Of a DNA stretch of 64,000 nt, positions 1 to 12,600 are shown one piece after another. Made by a program: the position numbers and the translations under genes. The notes below the pieces were generated by a model. It saw only the letters and a program-made list of their open reading frames with translations, had not been told where the DNA came from and did not search any database. This stretch comes from Hortaea werneckii. Its lineage: Eukaryota; Ascomycota; Dothideomycetes; Mycosphaerellales; Teratosphaeriaceae. The stretch covers positions 62,001-126,000 of the forward strand of contig JBAOKB010000074.1 of the NCBI GenBank assembly GCA_037044905.1, given 5' to 3'. How positions within the stretch are numbered: the first letter of the stretch is position 1; the number at the start of each line of letters is the position of its first letter.

Positions 1-1098
1 CGTAGGAAGGCGGTTATGCTCTGTAGGTGGGTTCGGAAGAAGGACGACGGATCAAGGGCTGCGAAGGCTTTGGGCTCTGCTTCTTTAGTGTTGCTCGGCC
101 ACCTCTGCCGCTGCAGTCGCCGTCGTGTCGTTGAATGCCCGAATCAATTGAGTCAATTGGAGAGAACGGTCCCAGGTAGAATTGACGTGTGGGCAGAATG
201 AAAGTGAGCCGTACAACCAACACGAGGTGTGTATGGTTCGTGGGTAGATCGAGGCGGCAACTTGAAGCTACAGAGAGCTTTGCTTGAAGAAGTTCAGGTT
301 CCGCGACTGGACGTGAACCGTGCGGGATTATCCGTCCAATCCGTCTTGTAGTCGAACTTTGTCCTGCTTCTCGCTGACCTCCCTACGCCTACAGTACTAT
401 TGGAGGTATAGACATAGTATGTATCTGCGGAATAATACAGTATGAAACACTGTGTGCCTGACATGAACATTCATTGGTATTCTCATGGTCTGGTCACTCG
501 CTTCCCCAGGATACCTATATACTGCATTCTGTTGCAATTGTCTCGTCCGTCCTGTTTGGCCTGAAGCCTGCCGGGAGAACTTTACAGGACGATTCGGCCA
601 AAGCACTCTTGCACAGTCGAAGGCCGATATGGAAAGAGCATAACCATTTCTTAGCCCTTCCTACCCTGAAATAGAGATAGAAGCGCCCGATTTCCTCGGC
701 CGTAGCTTGCCCGCCTTCACCTCGAACAATAATAATGGGAAGAAGCTCACCAGGTTTAGAACACGAAGGATCTCCCAAGGGTCCGTGGCATCGTCAGCCA
801 AGCCGCACATCAACGCATGAGGGCCAACGCCGCCTTTCAGTGCCACCAAACACGGGAGTGAAAGTAGTCAATAATCTTCGTATGTGTATACATCCGCGGA
901 ATGAACGGCTCAGTGCATCCTTCCAGGCAAGCTGGTAGGCAAAAAGGTAAGGGACATCTTGTGACCCTTCGCATCGGCCTTACTTATACGCCGCCTGGAT
1001 GAAGTCTGCTGTTCTATATAATCCCCATCAACGGACTGTCTCTCTGTAGAGTGTCTATTTATGAAAGATACCATCCTGGCATGCGGAGACGGGTCACA
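1..1098. other. Intergenic, no gene recognised
   Basis: Only short open frames on both strands, none resembling a known protein or showing a coherent exon chain. The right part is the upstream region of the secreted-protein gene that starts at 1099. No repeat or RNA gene was recognised. Confidence 0.5.
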
Positions 1099-2182
1099 AT
1101 GCAACAACTCTCTCTACTCGCAATGGCAGCATGCGCCGCCGCACAAATCACCGTCTCCAGTCCGAACGCAACAATCCAAACCTGCAGCGACCTCGACACA
1201 TGCGACCTCACTGACACGCAGAGTATCTGCCAGGTCAACGGTCGTGCGCAAAACGGCGTAGGCATCGTGCCGAGCATCATCGACCTCGGTGGCAATGGGT
1301 CTGCCGCAAACGACAACAGGAATCTCTCTCTGACTCTGATCGATAACGGCCTCCAACCCCAGTACATTCCAGGCTTGGAATACAGTCGGAAAACTCTCTA
1401 CGTCGGCGCACCTCCATCCGTCAACCTTACAGAGGGCCCACCTACCTGTGCACTCATGCTGCAGCTTTATGACCAAACGTTCCCAACAATTGAAACGCTC
1501 ATGGGTTATGCCGATGGCGTGGAGAAAACCGAGACGCATTGCCCATTCGAGCTCTCAACCAGTTGCCTAGCCTTCGGCATCGAAGACAGTCTGCGCACGT
1601 TCAATCACAGCGGGCAAGGCACCGAGCGGCTGCCGCGGTGTGAAGCTCTAGCGCAGCATCTAGAGAATGACCTTGGAGAGGGCCCTGCCAGATTGTTCTG
1701 CCACTATACCAGTGGACTGGTAACCGTGCGTCCATTTGAGCCCCTCTTCATGAATTATCTAATCAAGTTAATGTCGGCAGGTATACGGCGGAGCCATCTC
1801 TGGGCCTGATGTGCAAACAGAAGTTGCCTCGATTTTCAACACGACAAACGACGACGACGGCTGCCGACCGGTCCAGCCGCAAAGCCATACGCTATACAAC
1901 GTAACATCTGCTATGCAACTTCTTTATACAGATCCTTCAGCGGGCGATCTTTTGAGGACGGGTGGTCGAAGGGGATATACGCCCATAATTACCGTGACCT
2001 ACGGCAACGATGATGCTGACCCGGAAGTTCAGGCCTTGTGCATGAGTGTGCGGTCGCCTGAGGGGAACATGCTCCCCGCCCAGAGTTTGAATGAGACTAG
2101 TAGCGGAGCTGCAGGACCGAAGAGGAGAGAAGCCGTGTGGTATGCAGCGGCAGCGGCCCTTCTCGTGGTCGCATTGTCATAG
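1099..2182 (+). CDS. Secreted, GPI-anchor-type orphan protein
   Basis: Two exons, 1099-1719 and 1781-2182, separated by a 61-nt GT..AG intron, give a 340-aa protein. The start was chosen at the ATG directly before a classical signal peptide (MQQLSLLAMAACAAAQ); upstream in-frame ATGs would spoil it. The mature part has several Cys residues near the N-terminus and at least seven N-glycosylation sequons (e.g. NAT, NLS, NLT, NTT, NVT, NET). The C-terminus has a small-residue stretch, a basic patch (PKRRE) and a terminal hydrophobic tail (AAAAALLVVALS), the layout of a GPI attachment signal. Inference: a cell-surface or wall glycoprotein. I recognise no domain, so no function is assigned. It converges on the NmrA-like gene only 31 nt downstream. 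Confidence 0.75.
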
Positions 2183-2213
2183 CCTCAAGTGGAGATAGAC
2201 ATTTGGCATTGGA

Positions 2214-3143
2214 TCATGCTTTTAGCATCTCAGCTACGGTGACCTCCATTGGCTGTGGCTTGACCCCACGCTTCGCAAGTAAATCCTCCAATGTCGAATC
2301 CTTAATCTCGCACTCATTATCCCGGAGCGCGTCGTATGTCTTGCTCCACCACTTGATCATCGGCTCTGGCATCTTCCGGTCCTGTACGTAGTACTGTTCA
2401 TGCTCGTCTCTTGACACGAGCTTCAAATTCACCTGCTTAGCCTTTGCCTTCGAAACCATACTTGCAACTTCCTCAAGCGTATGCGCCTCCTTCTGCGACA
2501 AGTAGAAAGTCCTGCCCGCCCATTCGCCAGATGGCGAGGAGAGAATAACTGCATTAGCCAGCCCAAGATCCGGTATACCCGTCCAGCTAATCTTGCTGTC
2601 GCCCGCGACAGGCACATCGCTCCGCTCGTCGCCCGGAACATCATAATGTCCAAAATACAGCGGCCAACTTTCATTGTAGAGACCTTCCCTTATCACCGTG
2701 TACGTCAAGCCACTACCAGCCAACCACTCCTCCGTCCGCTCATGGGCCTTCATAACCCGGCTCTTACTCGGATTCGCAAACGCAAGACTGGTGTAATAGA
2801 CATGCTTCACATCCACTTTCCTCGCCGCCTCAAGCGCCTTGAAATGATCCGCTTCCCTCCCCTCGCCGGGCGGAGCATCCCCAAAATCTTTGTCTATCCT
2901 TGAGCTGGAGATGAGGAAAAGGCGATCGCAGCCTTGGAAAGCCTGCTCCCAGACCGACTGATCATCGTCCCAGTCGGCACGGCGGATCTGGAAACCCTGC
3001 TTGTCGAGGCTCTGGAGCTTGTTGGTGCCCGAGTCGGATGACGTCGTGCAGACTATTTCGGACGGCGAGAGGAGTTGGTTCGAGAGGAGGGCGGAGAGGG
3101 TTGCGAAGCCCAATTTCCCGGAGGCTCCCACGATGGCGAGCAT
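2214..3143 (-). CDS. NmrA-like NAD(P)-binding oxidoreductase
   Basis: Single exon, 309 aa, starting at the ATG before MLAIVGASGKLG; an upstream in-frame ATG would add 11 residues that do not look like the family. The N-terminal GASGKLG is the glycine-rich nucleotide-binding turn of an atypical short-chain dehydrogenase (Rossmann fold). A region of the type 'VKHVYYTSLAFANPSKS' followed by 'GLTYTVIREGLYNESW' is typical of the NmrA/HSCARG/azoreductase-like family, which binds NAD(P) and either reduces small substrates or acts as a redox sensor. No signal peptide or membrane segment, so probably cytosolic. The substrate cannot be told from sequence. It is divergent from the MFS transporter gene and shares a 775-nt upstream region with it; co-regulation is possible but not shown. 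Confidence 0.85.
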   Translation of the reverse strand: MLAIVGASGKLGFATLSALLSNQLLSPSEIVCTTSSDSGTNKLQSLDKQGFQIRRADWDDDQSVWEQAFQGCDRLFLISSSRIDKDFGDAPPGEGREADHFKALEAARKVDVKHVYYTSLAFANPSKSRVMKAHERTEEWLAGSGLTYTVIREGLYNESWPLYFGHYDVPGDERSDVPVAGDSKISWTGIPDLGLANAVILSSPSGEWAGRTFYLSQKEAHTLEEVASMVSKAKAKQVNLKLVSRDEHEQYYVQDRKMPEPMIKWWSKTYDALRDNECEIKDSTLEDLLAKRGVKPQPMEVTVAEMLKA

Positions 3144-3918
3144 TTTGAAAGTGTCAAGTGCTGTATACCGTTTCACTTTGCGTAGTAGGTCACAACAGAA
3201 GGGAAGAAAGATTCTCTAGTATGGGTTGTTGTTTGGTGGGGATTGGGGACCTAGTGACGTTACCCTGGTAGATTTCCTTCGGCAGATATGTTTAACTGTC
3301 GGCAAGGAGATTACTTAAATCCGATGCGTTGCATGGATCCCTGGTTTCACTTCTGAAGGGTGAAGTTTGGACAAGTGCATGCTTGTCATGAGGTGAACAT
3401 ACCATAGCTATTTTGTGCACTGTCGACAGGTTGGTTGCGTTGACTTTTGCCAGACATCCCACATGATGCTGAGTCAGCTGTGAGTGTATTCAAGTGCCCG
3501 ATGGACACGACGCCAAATCTGCAGGAGAAAGAGATATTGAAATAACCTGCTCACGACTACTGAGCCCATCAAATTGAGTCTCCATTCCGGCAGCGAGATG
3601 ATTACGATTGCAGCTCTTTCCTATCCGAGTAAGCCGCCATGATATTCTCGGCCATGATATCCTTGGCCTGTATCGGCGACGTCGCGCTTCGTGCCTCGGA
3701 GGTAAAGACGGCGTTAGAGCGGATCATCGGCACAACAACTCTTCACTGGAAGGACCATCTGCTATAGTGAGACGCAGCAAACTTCCAAGATGTTTTTGCT
3801 GCCTCCGTCGCCGCGCCTCTCGCAACCTATAAAGTGCCCAGTCGCCTGCAGCGTTCCATGGCGATTTGGTCGAAGGCGGCCTTGGTGACTTCCTTGATCC
3901 AAGTGGACCGAACACAAT
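3144..3918. promoter_or_regulatory. Divergent intergenic region, NmrA-like / MFS
   Basis: Shared 5' region of two divergent genes. It contains a tandem pair of imperfect 15-nt units at 3638-3652 and 3653-3667 (CATGATATTCTCGGC and CATGATATCCTTGGC, 13 of 15 identical). No TATA box or factor site can be assigned with confidence. Short open frames here look spurious. Confidence 0.4.
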
Positions 3919-5997
3919 ATGGAGCCATCTGAAGAGACAAGACCGGTAGATCCGGACGGCACAATATTCCATTACCGGCATACGGACCACGATGTCATCC
4001 CAGAGACAGAACCAATTCGCCCTGGACGTTCCCGACGTGGTTCCAGAAGCACACGGAGCAGATCGCGATCACAAGCTCGCTCAACGAGAACAACACGAGG
4101 CTCGACATTGCATCGATATGCTTCGCATATTGACGACCATGGAGGCTATTACCACAGCGAGGACGACTTCGAAGACACGACTACCGCTTTACGCGCGAAA
4201 AGGATTGACCCATCAAAGCCTGTCCAAAACGATGAGCCACAGGACCAGGTGGCGAACGATCAAGGAAGCGCTCCTTTTGCTGAAGATATAGAAGCGCAGG
4301 CACGATCATCAGAAGAGAGCTCCTCCAACCGGCCAGAGAAGGAAAAGAAAGATCCCAACCTCATAACCTGGGATGGTCCTGACGATCCTGCGAACCCGAA
4401 AAATTGGTCGACCAAACGCAAATGGGCAGCAACTTTAGTCGTCTCCTCATTCACCTTCATCAGTCCGGTCGTCTCATCCATGGTCGCACCGTCTCTAGAT
4501 GCAATGTCGGCCGATTTAGGCGTCAGAGACCAAGTCGAGAGCGAAATGATGCTGTCAATATTCATTCTTGCTTACGCCTTTGGACCGTTGTTTCTAGGGC
4601 CGATCAGCGAGCTTGTGGGTCGAAGGAAGGTTCTGCAGCTCGGTAATGCGTTCTTCTTTGCTTTTAATCTTGGAGGTGGATTTGCGCAGACAGAGACTCA
4701 AATGGTAAGTTATAAGGACTCCGGCATCCCTGGGACCGAGGAGAGACTTACTTTGGCGCTTAGATGGTCTGTAGATTCTTTGCTGGGCTAGGCGGCAGTG
4801 CACCGCTCAGTATTGGCGGAGGTGTGCTGGGTGATAGCTGGCAGGCTCATGAAAGAGGACGGGCCATCGCCGTGTATTCGCTGATGCCTCTCATCGGTCC
4901 TGCAATTGGTTGGTCTTCTGAACATATCAAGAGCCAAGTCAACGTACTAAACTATGTTCAGGTCCCATCGCGGGAGGTTTCATAACAGAAAACACAACAT
5001 GGCGCTGGGCTTTCTGGTCCACATCAGCTGCGTGCGGCCTCATCCAAGGCTTCGGCTGGTTCTACCTCCAAGAGACGTATGCGCCAGAAATTCTGCGGCA
5101 GAAGAAGGTGGTCTTAATCAAACAGACTGGGAACAAGGAGCTATACACCGAGTTCGAAAGTCCAGACCGTTCCATCGTGAATCATATGCGATCTGCCTTG
5201 GTCCGGCCATTCAAGCTTCTCTTCACGCAGCCTATTATCCAGGTACTCGCGATCTACCTGGCCTACGTTTACGGGCTTATGTATCTTGTAGTGGCTACGT
5301 TCCCGTTACTGTGGACGTCGCCGGAGTATTACAACGAGTCGGTCGGTATTGGTGGTCTCAACTATATTTCACTCGCAGTCGGCTTTGTAAGTAGCAGACT
5401 CTTTCTTCCCCATCCACATCCCTACGAGACAAGGCTAACCCACAAAATCTAGTTCATCGGCACCCAAACAGCAGCGCCGCTAAACGACCGTTTCTACCGG
5501 CAACTAAAACAACGTAATAGCGAAGTAGGCAAGCCAGAATTCCGTATACCATTAATGGTACCTGGGAGTTTCATCATGCCTGTCGGTCTTTTCTGGTGAG
5601 TACCTTCTCAAAACTTTACGAACGCCAGAATACTGACTCCACAAATAGGTACGGCTGGACAGCTCAAACACACCAACATTGGATCCTGCCTAACATCGGC
5701 GCCGCCATCTTCGCAGCCGGCGGGATCGTCATCTTCCAATGCATCCAGACGTACATCATCGACGGATACACGCGCTTTGCGGCTTCGGCGCTCGCAGCGG
5801 CCGTCTTCCTGCGTTCACTCTGCGGGTTTGCGTTCCCGCTTTTTGCTCCTTACATGTATGATGCGCTTAAGTTTGGGTGGGGAAATAGTTTACTGGGTTT
5901 CATTGCAATTGGAATCGGCATCCCTGCGCCCTTTTTGCTTTGGAAGTACGGTCCCTCGCTGAGGGTGAAGAGCCAATATGCTGCTGGTGGCGGGTAA
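3919..5997 (+). CDS. MFS multidrug transporter, DHA1-like
   Basis: Five exons (3919-4704, 4764-4908, 4962-5386, 5453-5595, 5649-5997) join in frame to 615 aa. About 165 N-terminal residues are hydrophilic and Arg/Ser-rich, then come about 12 membrane segments. Family hallmarks are the NPKNWS motif before TM1, GPLFLGPISELVGRRKV (motif A, TM2-TM3 loop) and the GP.IGPIAGGFI motif of TM5, which is interrupted by intron 2. Known role of the family: proton-driven efflux of drugs, polyamines or fungal metabolites at the plasma membrane. The substrate is not predictable. Intron 2 uses the weak donor GTTGGT but has a good branch site (GTACTAAAC) and restores the conserved motif exactly, so I accept it. 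No secondary-metabolite backbone gene is visible nearby. Confidence 0.92.
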
Positions 5998-6124
5998 AAG
6001 CTGTACATAGACCTCAGTAATATAAGAACTGCAATATCAATTAGGCAAAGACCTTCTAATCTCCATATCGAGGCCGAAGCTATTCTATAGCTATTTACCA
6101 TCATCGACTTTGGTCATAGAGTCT

Positions 6125-8641
6125 TTATGCCTGCCAGCCATGCCCATGCTTGCCCCATGGGCCACGGTGAGAACCGCTCTTGCCAAACGACCTGCAGCCT
6201 TGCCAACCATGCCGGCTTCCATGACCACTGTAATTCTTGCCCTTCCCAGCATCGTTAGCGCCGACTTCAAGAACAGCTACACTGTACGGCGGCAGCTGGA
6301 AGCTGAACGTGCCGTCGTCGCCAGCAGTCACAGTATCCATGTGCTTCTCCACGATGCTGCCGCCAATCGGGTTTGAAGCGTTCGTCGGCGCGGTCAGATA
6401 AGTCAAGTTCGCCGTGGCGCCACTGCTGACTCCATCGAAGTTTACCTGGAACGGGACATTCGAGGTTGCGTTGTATACTGCAAACTTGGCAATATGTGAT
6501 CCAGTGTCATTGCTTCGCCCAGCGACGAAGTAAGCCGGTCCGAAGCCGCCGTCGGTGATGGTCATTGGCAGGTTTTCGGTAATACGGGTGCCACTGAGCA
6601 GGTGAATCATCTCCCAGCTGGTCGACATAGTCGTGTGCTCCGGGTTTGCATCGAACTCGATAAGGTCTGGGATCCACTCCCAACGGTTCAGGTTCTGGAA
6701 TGATGGGGCGTATGCAGAGCCGATGATCTTATCCGAGTTACGTTCCGCTCCCAGGAGGAAAATGGCTTCTGCGACTGCGAAAAGGTGTCAGCAGAGCACA
6801 AGTGGACTACAATCTTTGCGAGAGTCATTCCCGCAAATTGCGCTCAATTCTCTGCAACGAGACTGCTTCTGTATTCACTGGAACAGTGCCGCAAGCTCGC
6901 AGTCTTGCAGAGTCACGCTTGACTGTCGTGACGGAAACGTTCGGTATGAAATGGGTTACGTACCTGACCCTTGCCAGTAAGGCGCGAAGTTACCCTGTCC
7001 AACGCGCGTGGTATCGCCATCGGGGTAGTACGTGACAGCGTACTCGCCGATTACGACAGGGTGCTCGGAGGTGTAGTTATCGAAGAACCCGAATTCGCTA
7101 GACATCAATTGGGGAGCAGCGTCTGTGGCAAGGGCGTCAGCATCGAAAGTTTCTGCAACAAAATCCCATCCTTCAAATTAGTCTTACATTGGTGGAAGTC
7201 GCCAGCAGCATTGTCAGGGGGTGTCGAGCCCTTGACATCATAGTAAGAAGCGATGATCGTGATATCCGGATAGGCGTTTCGGATCGCATCGTGGAAAGCC
7301 TGGAAGCGGTATGCAGCGTACGACGGTGCTCCGCCGTTCAAAGAATCCTCATTGCCGATTTCGACGAAACCGATCTCGAACGGTCCATACCCAAGGGATT
7401 CACGGTAAGAACCCCACTCAGTGGAAGCATCGCCCATGAGAAATTCCAGCTCATCGAGAGCCGACTGGACGTAGACTTGTAGATCATCTTCAGAAACGAT
7501 CTCTCCATCTAGCCAGAGGCCAGCCCAGACTCCCAACATGGGCTCCATGCCGATATCCTGAGCCCAAAGCAGATACTCGATCAAGCCAAGACCGTTGGTG
7601 TTCTCATAATCCCATGTACCTGGATATCCAGGGCGCTGTGTAAGTGGCCCAATGGTGTTCGTCCAGTTCCTAAATAAATCGTTAATACATCTATGCCCGC
7701 GACTCATCTTACGGGCTTGGCAAGACTTACCACCAATAGGGAGATTGAAGACCCTCCATATTGTTCCCACCTGGCATGCGGAAGAAAGACGGGTACAACC
7801 CATCGATAGCCTCCATCAAATCAATGCGTAGTCCGTTTGGTCGATCGTTGTAGGTGGGCGGGAAGAGACTGAGCAAGTTGAAGTTGACCGAGTCCTTCAG
7901 ATCCGAGGAAGCGAAGGTGAAGTTAAGGGTGTTGTTGCTATCTGGTGCACTCACGGATGGTTTGAAAGTATAGTTGTACTGCGTCCACTCGGAAGACGAG
8001 GAGACCTCAACCGACGTTTCGGCAAAGACCTTGTCGTCGTATGAAGAGAGACAGATGGTTATATTGCCATCAAGACCGCCGTAGACCCAAAATGAGCCGT
8101 TGTACTGCCATCCAGACACGACAGGGAAGCCCCAGAATCCTTCGTTCGAGAAGCCGATAGTGTCACTAGTCGCATTGTCGGCAGAAACCTGCATCGAGGT
8201 CGGAAGTGCTGAGGACAATGGCTTTGAAAGATTTTGGAGAGAGAGCCCAGCACCGCCAAGGGAGTTCCAGTAATCGAGGCTTCTGGGGTAGATCTATGAT
8301 GCATCAGCTGGGGGTCGCATTAGGCCAGGGGCAGAACGCATACGGGATCGCCCTGGAAAGCTCTATTATGAACACTAGGAATTCCATCAGCCAAATCCAC
8401 CACAACCACAAGAATACAATGCGTACAGCTCAGCGTAAACACCGCCATCACCAGAATTATTGATATCCTTCTCAACGTTAGCTCCTCACCCCCTCAACCA
8501 GATACAACTTCCGCAAAATACCTCGAACATAAAACCATACGCATACGGCGAGGTAGCATTGCCGCCCTCAGAGGCGACGGAGACGCTGACAGCATGAGCT
8601 GTAGCAGCGAAAGCCGACGCTGACAGTGCCTTGGACCACAT
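6125..8641 (-). CDS. abfA: Secreted alpha-L-arabinofuranosidase, GH51
   Basis: Seven exons on the minus strand: 8641-8522, 8467-8427, 8374-8344, 8293-7731, 7669-7188, 7122-6964, 6774-6125, giving 681 aa. A signal peptide (MWSKALSASAFAATAHA) precedes the conserved GH51 opening SPYAYGFMFE/DINNSGDGGVYAEL. Further signatures are FFRMPGGNNMEG, PGTWDYENTNGLG, the acid/base motif FVEIGNED (Glu about residue 356) and the nucleophile motif VVIGEYAV (Glu about 435). The enzyme removes terminal arabinofuranose from arabinan and arabinoxylan outside the cell. Introns are 50-65 nt except the last (189 nt). Exons 2 and 3 are only 41 and 31 nt, but both restore conserved sequence. The C-terminus is Gly/His/Lys-rich, unusual for the family. 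The acceptor of intron 5 (ending at 7123) was chosen because a nearer AG would create a stop codon. Confidence 0.93.
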
Positions 8642-9632
8642 ATCTGCAACTGCCCGTTCGAAAATGAAATGAGGATGAAGCTCAATCGACAAGCAGTCGA
8701 CAAGAACGACAAGCTCTCTCGATGTCTTATAAAGCTAAGATCGGCTCCACGGCATTTCGTTCCAACACCGGTGGGAGTAAAAACGGTACACCCTAGCTCT
8801 AATGGAACGACTGCCGTGAAGTCCGTTTTGCTTCCCAAACTTCCCTGCAAGCCATGCATTGAACGTGCAAGAGGTTCCACAGCAAACTGGGAAGACGCCA
8901 CGTTCCTCGAGCCTCCGGTCCTCGGTGTAGCCAGGAACCGATGCCGTAGAGAGAGACGCCCATTGATGGAGAAATACCAGGCAGAGTTCTGTGATCGTCA
9001 TCGTACAACAGACGATATGCATACACGAGCCCACGCGGCATCGCGGAAGATGGGGCAGGAAGATGGGGCTCCGGAGGGGTTTGAAATGCCCAAGCGGGGT
9101 TGCGTGGAGACATCGTCATCGCCTGAAACGGCAGGTACGTGAAGAACCTGCTGTTGTCTGTATGCAGTTGGAAAGGCTGATGATCGTTAGAGAGGCGGCT
9201 GAAAAGAAAAAGTGCGGAGTCCTATGTCGATCGATGTCTTTGCGGCTAATTAAGCAAACCTAAGGATGAAAGAAGCCGTATTTGCGTGCTTGGCAATGCT
9301 TGATCGGAGGATGGCTCGCTTCGAGGCTTCTACAGCTACTCTATGCCGACTGGATTACCGAGAATGCCCCTCCGCATATGCTAAAGGCAGAATCCGATCG
9401 ATGTTTTGTTGTTCGTACAGAAACCCGACGGAGAAAGGAGAGAAAAGTCACCGTATAAGTAAAAGACCATGCTGTTTGAATGGGACAAGTAGCTGGGAGA
9501 ATTACAATACGTCCATCGCTGTCAAGGACATGTACTGCGTCCTGACGGTAAAGATACAACGGTACCGGCACTCAGCACTGTTTTTTCAGGAAACAAAAAC
9601 CCTCCCTCCCCATCATCATAAACACAATTCGT
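8642..9632. other. Intergenic, upstream of GH51 gene and downstream of SIN3
   Basis: About 1 kb between the GH51 start codon and the SIN3 stop codon. Open frames of up to about 157 codons occur but show no domain, signal or exon logic. It should hold the GH51 promoter; I cannot assign specific sites. Confidence 0.45.
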
Positions 9633-12600
9633 CTAACCATCAACCTCCATCTTATCCCCATCGCCATTGCCCTTCGTAGCCGCCTCGCCAGCATCATTCT
9701 TAACATCCTCATCATGATTATTCCCAACCGAATTCTCCACCACCCGGCCAAACTCCATATTCTTCCGCTCCATCTCCTCCTGCGGCATATCCTTCATGCC
9801 GACGTGATTCCGTTCAAACATCTCCTTCATGCTCTCCTCGCGCTCCTGTCGGGTCAGGCCACTGGCCTTGGTACCTTCTTCGCCGCCTTCGCGCTCCTCG
9901 CGTGGCTCCAGGAAGCCTTCCGCCGTGTTAGGCTGGAATTGCGCCTTGTACCCGTTTACGGCGATGCGGAGTGTGAGGTTCTCGTTATCGGCGGTGGCGA
10001 GGAGACGGTTGGCGAGTCTGTCACCGACCGCGGCCAGGGCAGCTGCGCCAGAGCCGGAAGCGCTGTCGGCGTTGTTATCGCCCTGTGGTGGGGGAGATGG
10101 CGGGTAGGAGAGCGAGTCTGGGTTGGCCCCAGCAGCGCGCATGTTACGCATCAACAGCGGCGTGTTGACGGATTCGCGTGGGACACCATCAGTGGGGTCG
10201 ATCGTCTGATACGACGAGACATAGGTTCGCCACCTGTTCTCCTGATCCAGAGGGCTGACGCCATCGTCGTAATACGCGGGGTCATCCTTCTTAGCCAGGT
10301 ATATCTTGATCGTCTGTGAGCTCTGTTCCTGCACATTTGTTAGCATGTCTCGATCGTGCGAACATGTAAGGCATAGTTTGCTTACCCAGTCGACGCGATA
10401 GACGTCGCCCTCGCGGACAAGCTTCTCAACGCTCTTCTTATACTCTGTGCTCTGCGGCACAGTACTCACTTCCCGAGCCCTGTCCCTCTTGAAGGCTTGG
10501 TAGATGTCCCAGCTCTTCTCCTTACCTTCGCCATTCAAGACAGCAATGGCGTATCTGCCTGTCTGACTGATCATCTTCTCGAAGGCGTACAATGGATAGC
10601 CCGACTGCAAGTAGAAGCGTCTAAGCGTCTCTTCTACATCAGGCGTGAACTCCAAGTCGCCCTTCAGCACATCGTCGAGCTTGCCGAGAACCTGAGGATA
10701 ATATTGCGCAGTCTCCGAAGTATCGGAAAAGAAATCGTCCGGCGTCTTGTCCATGATGCCGAGCTCCATTGCAGGCTTGTGCTTTTTCGCATTCTTGACC
10801 GTCTCACGGCAGCCATCCTCCGAAACCTTGACCTTGTACAGGCGCTCATAAAGAATGAAGAACATCCTGATGAAGCAATACAGGGGCGTGTTTGCCCAGA
10901 GCTTGAAAACATCGCGCTTCTGCGGCTCATTAGGATCGACATTCTGAGCGGCCGAGGAGGTGGCATTGCCGGCTTCAGGATGCGCAAACCACTTCTGGAC
11001 TTGGGGCTCCTTGGCCGCCTCTGCAACAGCAGCACCATCCTCTGCGGCTGCAGCTTCGGCATTCGTCTCATCGGTCGCCTTGTCACCGTCGCCCGATTGA
11101 CTAGCCACGTCTGGCGTGCTGGCACGGCTGTTAGACGCAGCGCTGTCATCGCGATCTTTCCGACCAGTTCGACTGCCTCTGCCACGATCTAGCGCAGTAC
11201 GCAACAGACTCTTTCCAGGCTTTCTACCCCTAGAAGCCGTTGCATCTTCTGCGCCAGGCGTTGCACCGTTCTCAATGGGCTCGTTGAAGGGAGTGCCACC
11301 AAAGCGCGACCGTATCTGCGCCTCAAAGACTTCCTTGTCCAAGCCAAAGAACAGCGGGACGAACTCGCCGACGAAACCAGCCAGACGTGGGTGCTCGGTC
11401 TCGAGGTTGTTGTGTGTGTATTGCAGCAGTAGGTAGGCAGCATCCACGACAACATCAAGGTCATGTACCTCCAGACTAAGCTGGGCCTCCCTTCTCATCA
11501 AACCGGTCTCGCCAGCACGTTCACGCCTCTTCATCTCCTCATGTCTGACAGCGACCTCGGTCTGCAGCGTCTTCGTCTGGAACTGCCTCTTGTCGTTTTT
11601 GGCGTTGCCGACGGCCTGATGATCAAGTGAACGCCAGAACATGCGTTGAGTCTGCTCTCGCCAGACCTTCTCCCATTCGCGCTGAGCCATCTTCCACGTC
11701 TCGAGACGCTCTTTGAGACGATTCAGTAGAACAGGAATGACCTGGTACGGCGAATTGTGAAGTTGGTTGACCACATCTGCGCCCTTCTCACGACCATAGA
11801 TCTTCATAATGATGCGCTTGTAGATGGTCTCGCTTTGCCCGCCTAGGCCTTGAGGAAGCTGGTAATTTCGCTGCTCTCCTTCAGACAGGCGACGAAGCTG
11901 CTGTGCAATGGGTTCAAGGAGCTGGATCGTGCGAGCGCACGCTTCAATGTTGTAGTCGTAGTCGTGTCTCTCTTCCTCGATCCTGTGAAGACCTTCCTCG
12001 TGAACGTTCTTCCTGTGCGCGATAAAGCCTGAGTCTTCAGAGGCCCACGTCGGGTGAGAAGCCCACTCATCGTTCAAGACCGCATTGCACAGCTCATCTC
12101 TACCCGAGCAAGGCTTCACCCTCTCTCGCTTGGGCAGCAGGCGGTAACTTGGACCAAGGCCTCGGCAATTCGATAGGCTAATGCGACCAGGAGGTATTCT
12201 TGCCTTGTTCTCGATAAGTACGTCTTGCTCAGAAAAGCCCACGAAGTCCGAGAACCACTTCATCAGGTCTGGGTTTCCTCCGATGAATGACTTCGCTCTG
12301 TGCACTAGAGTTGTTCCGTCGATGAGATCCTGGCTGAACAAGTTACAGAGCTTGAGGAACTCGTTCATAGTGTTCTTGTTCGAGATGACCTTCTTGGCGC
12401 GATCGAAGAAACTCATCTCCTCGCTTGTCGCCGCAGACGTCGTCGGCGCGATCGGCACTGGAAGCGCCGGTACCAAATTAGGACTGACGGCTTGCAGCAC
12501 ACCTTGATCAGCACGACCATTGACGGTCTGGCTGGCGGTCTGCTTCTGCCTCTTGTTTGCGGGCCCGCCCATCTGCGGAGGAGCCTTAGCAGCACTCGGT

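Noticed and set aside
3638..3667. Tandem 15-nt repeat as a CRISPR-like or regulatory array
   Set aside because: Only two imperfect units without spacers; noted as a small repeat in the intergenic entry.
8669..9142. 157-codon open frame between the GH51 gene and SIN3
   Set aside because: Basic, low-information sequence in an expected promoter region; overlaps other random frames on both strands.
10497..11192. 231-codon plus-strand open frame
   Set aside because: Antisense to the conserved C-terminal half of SIN3.
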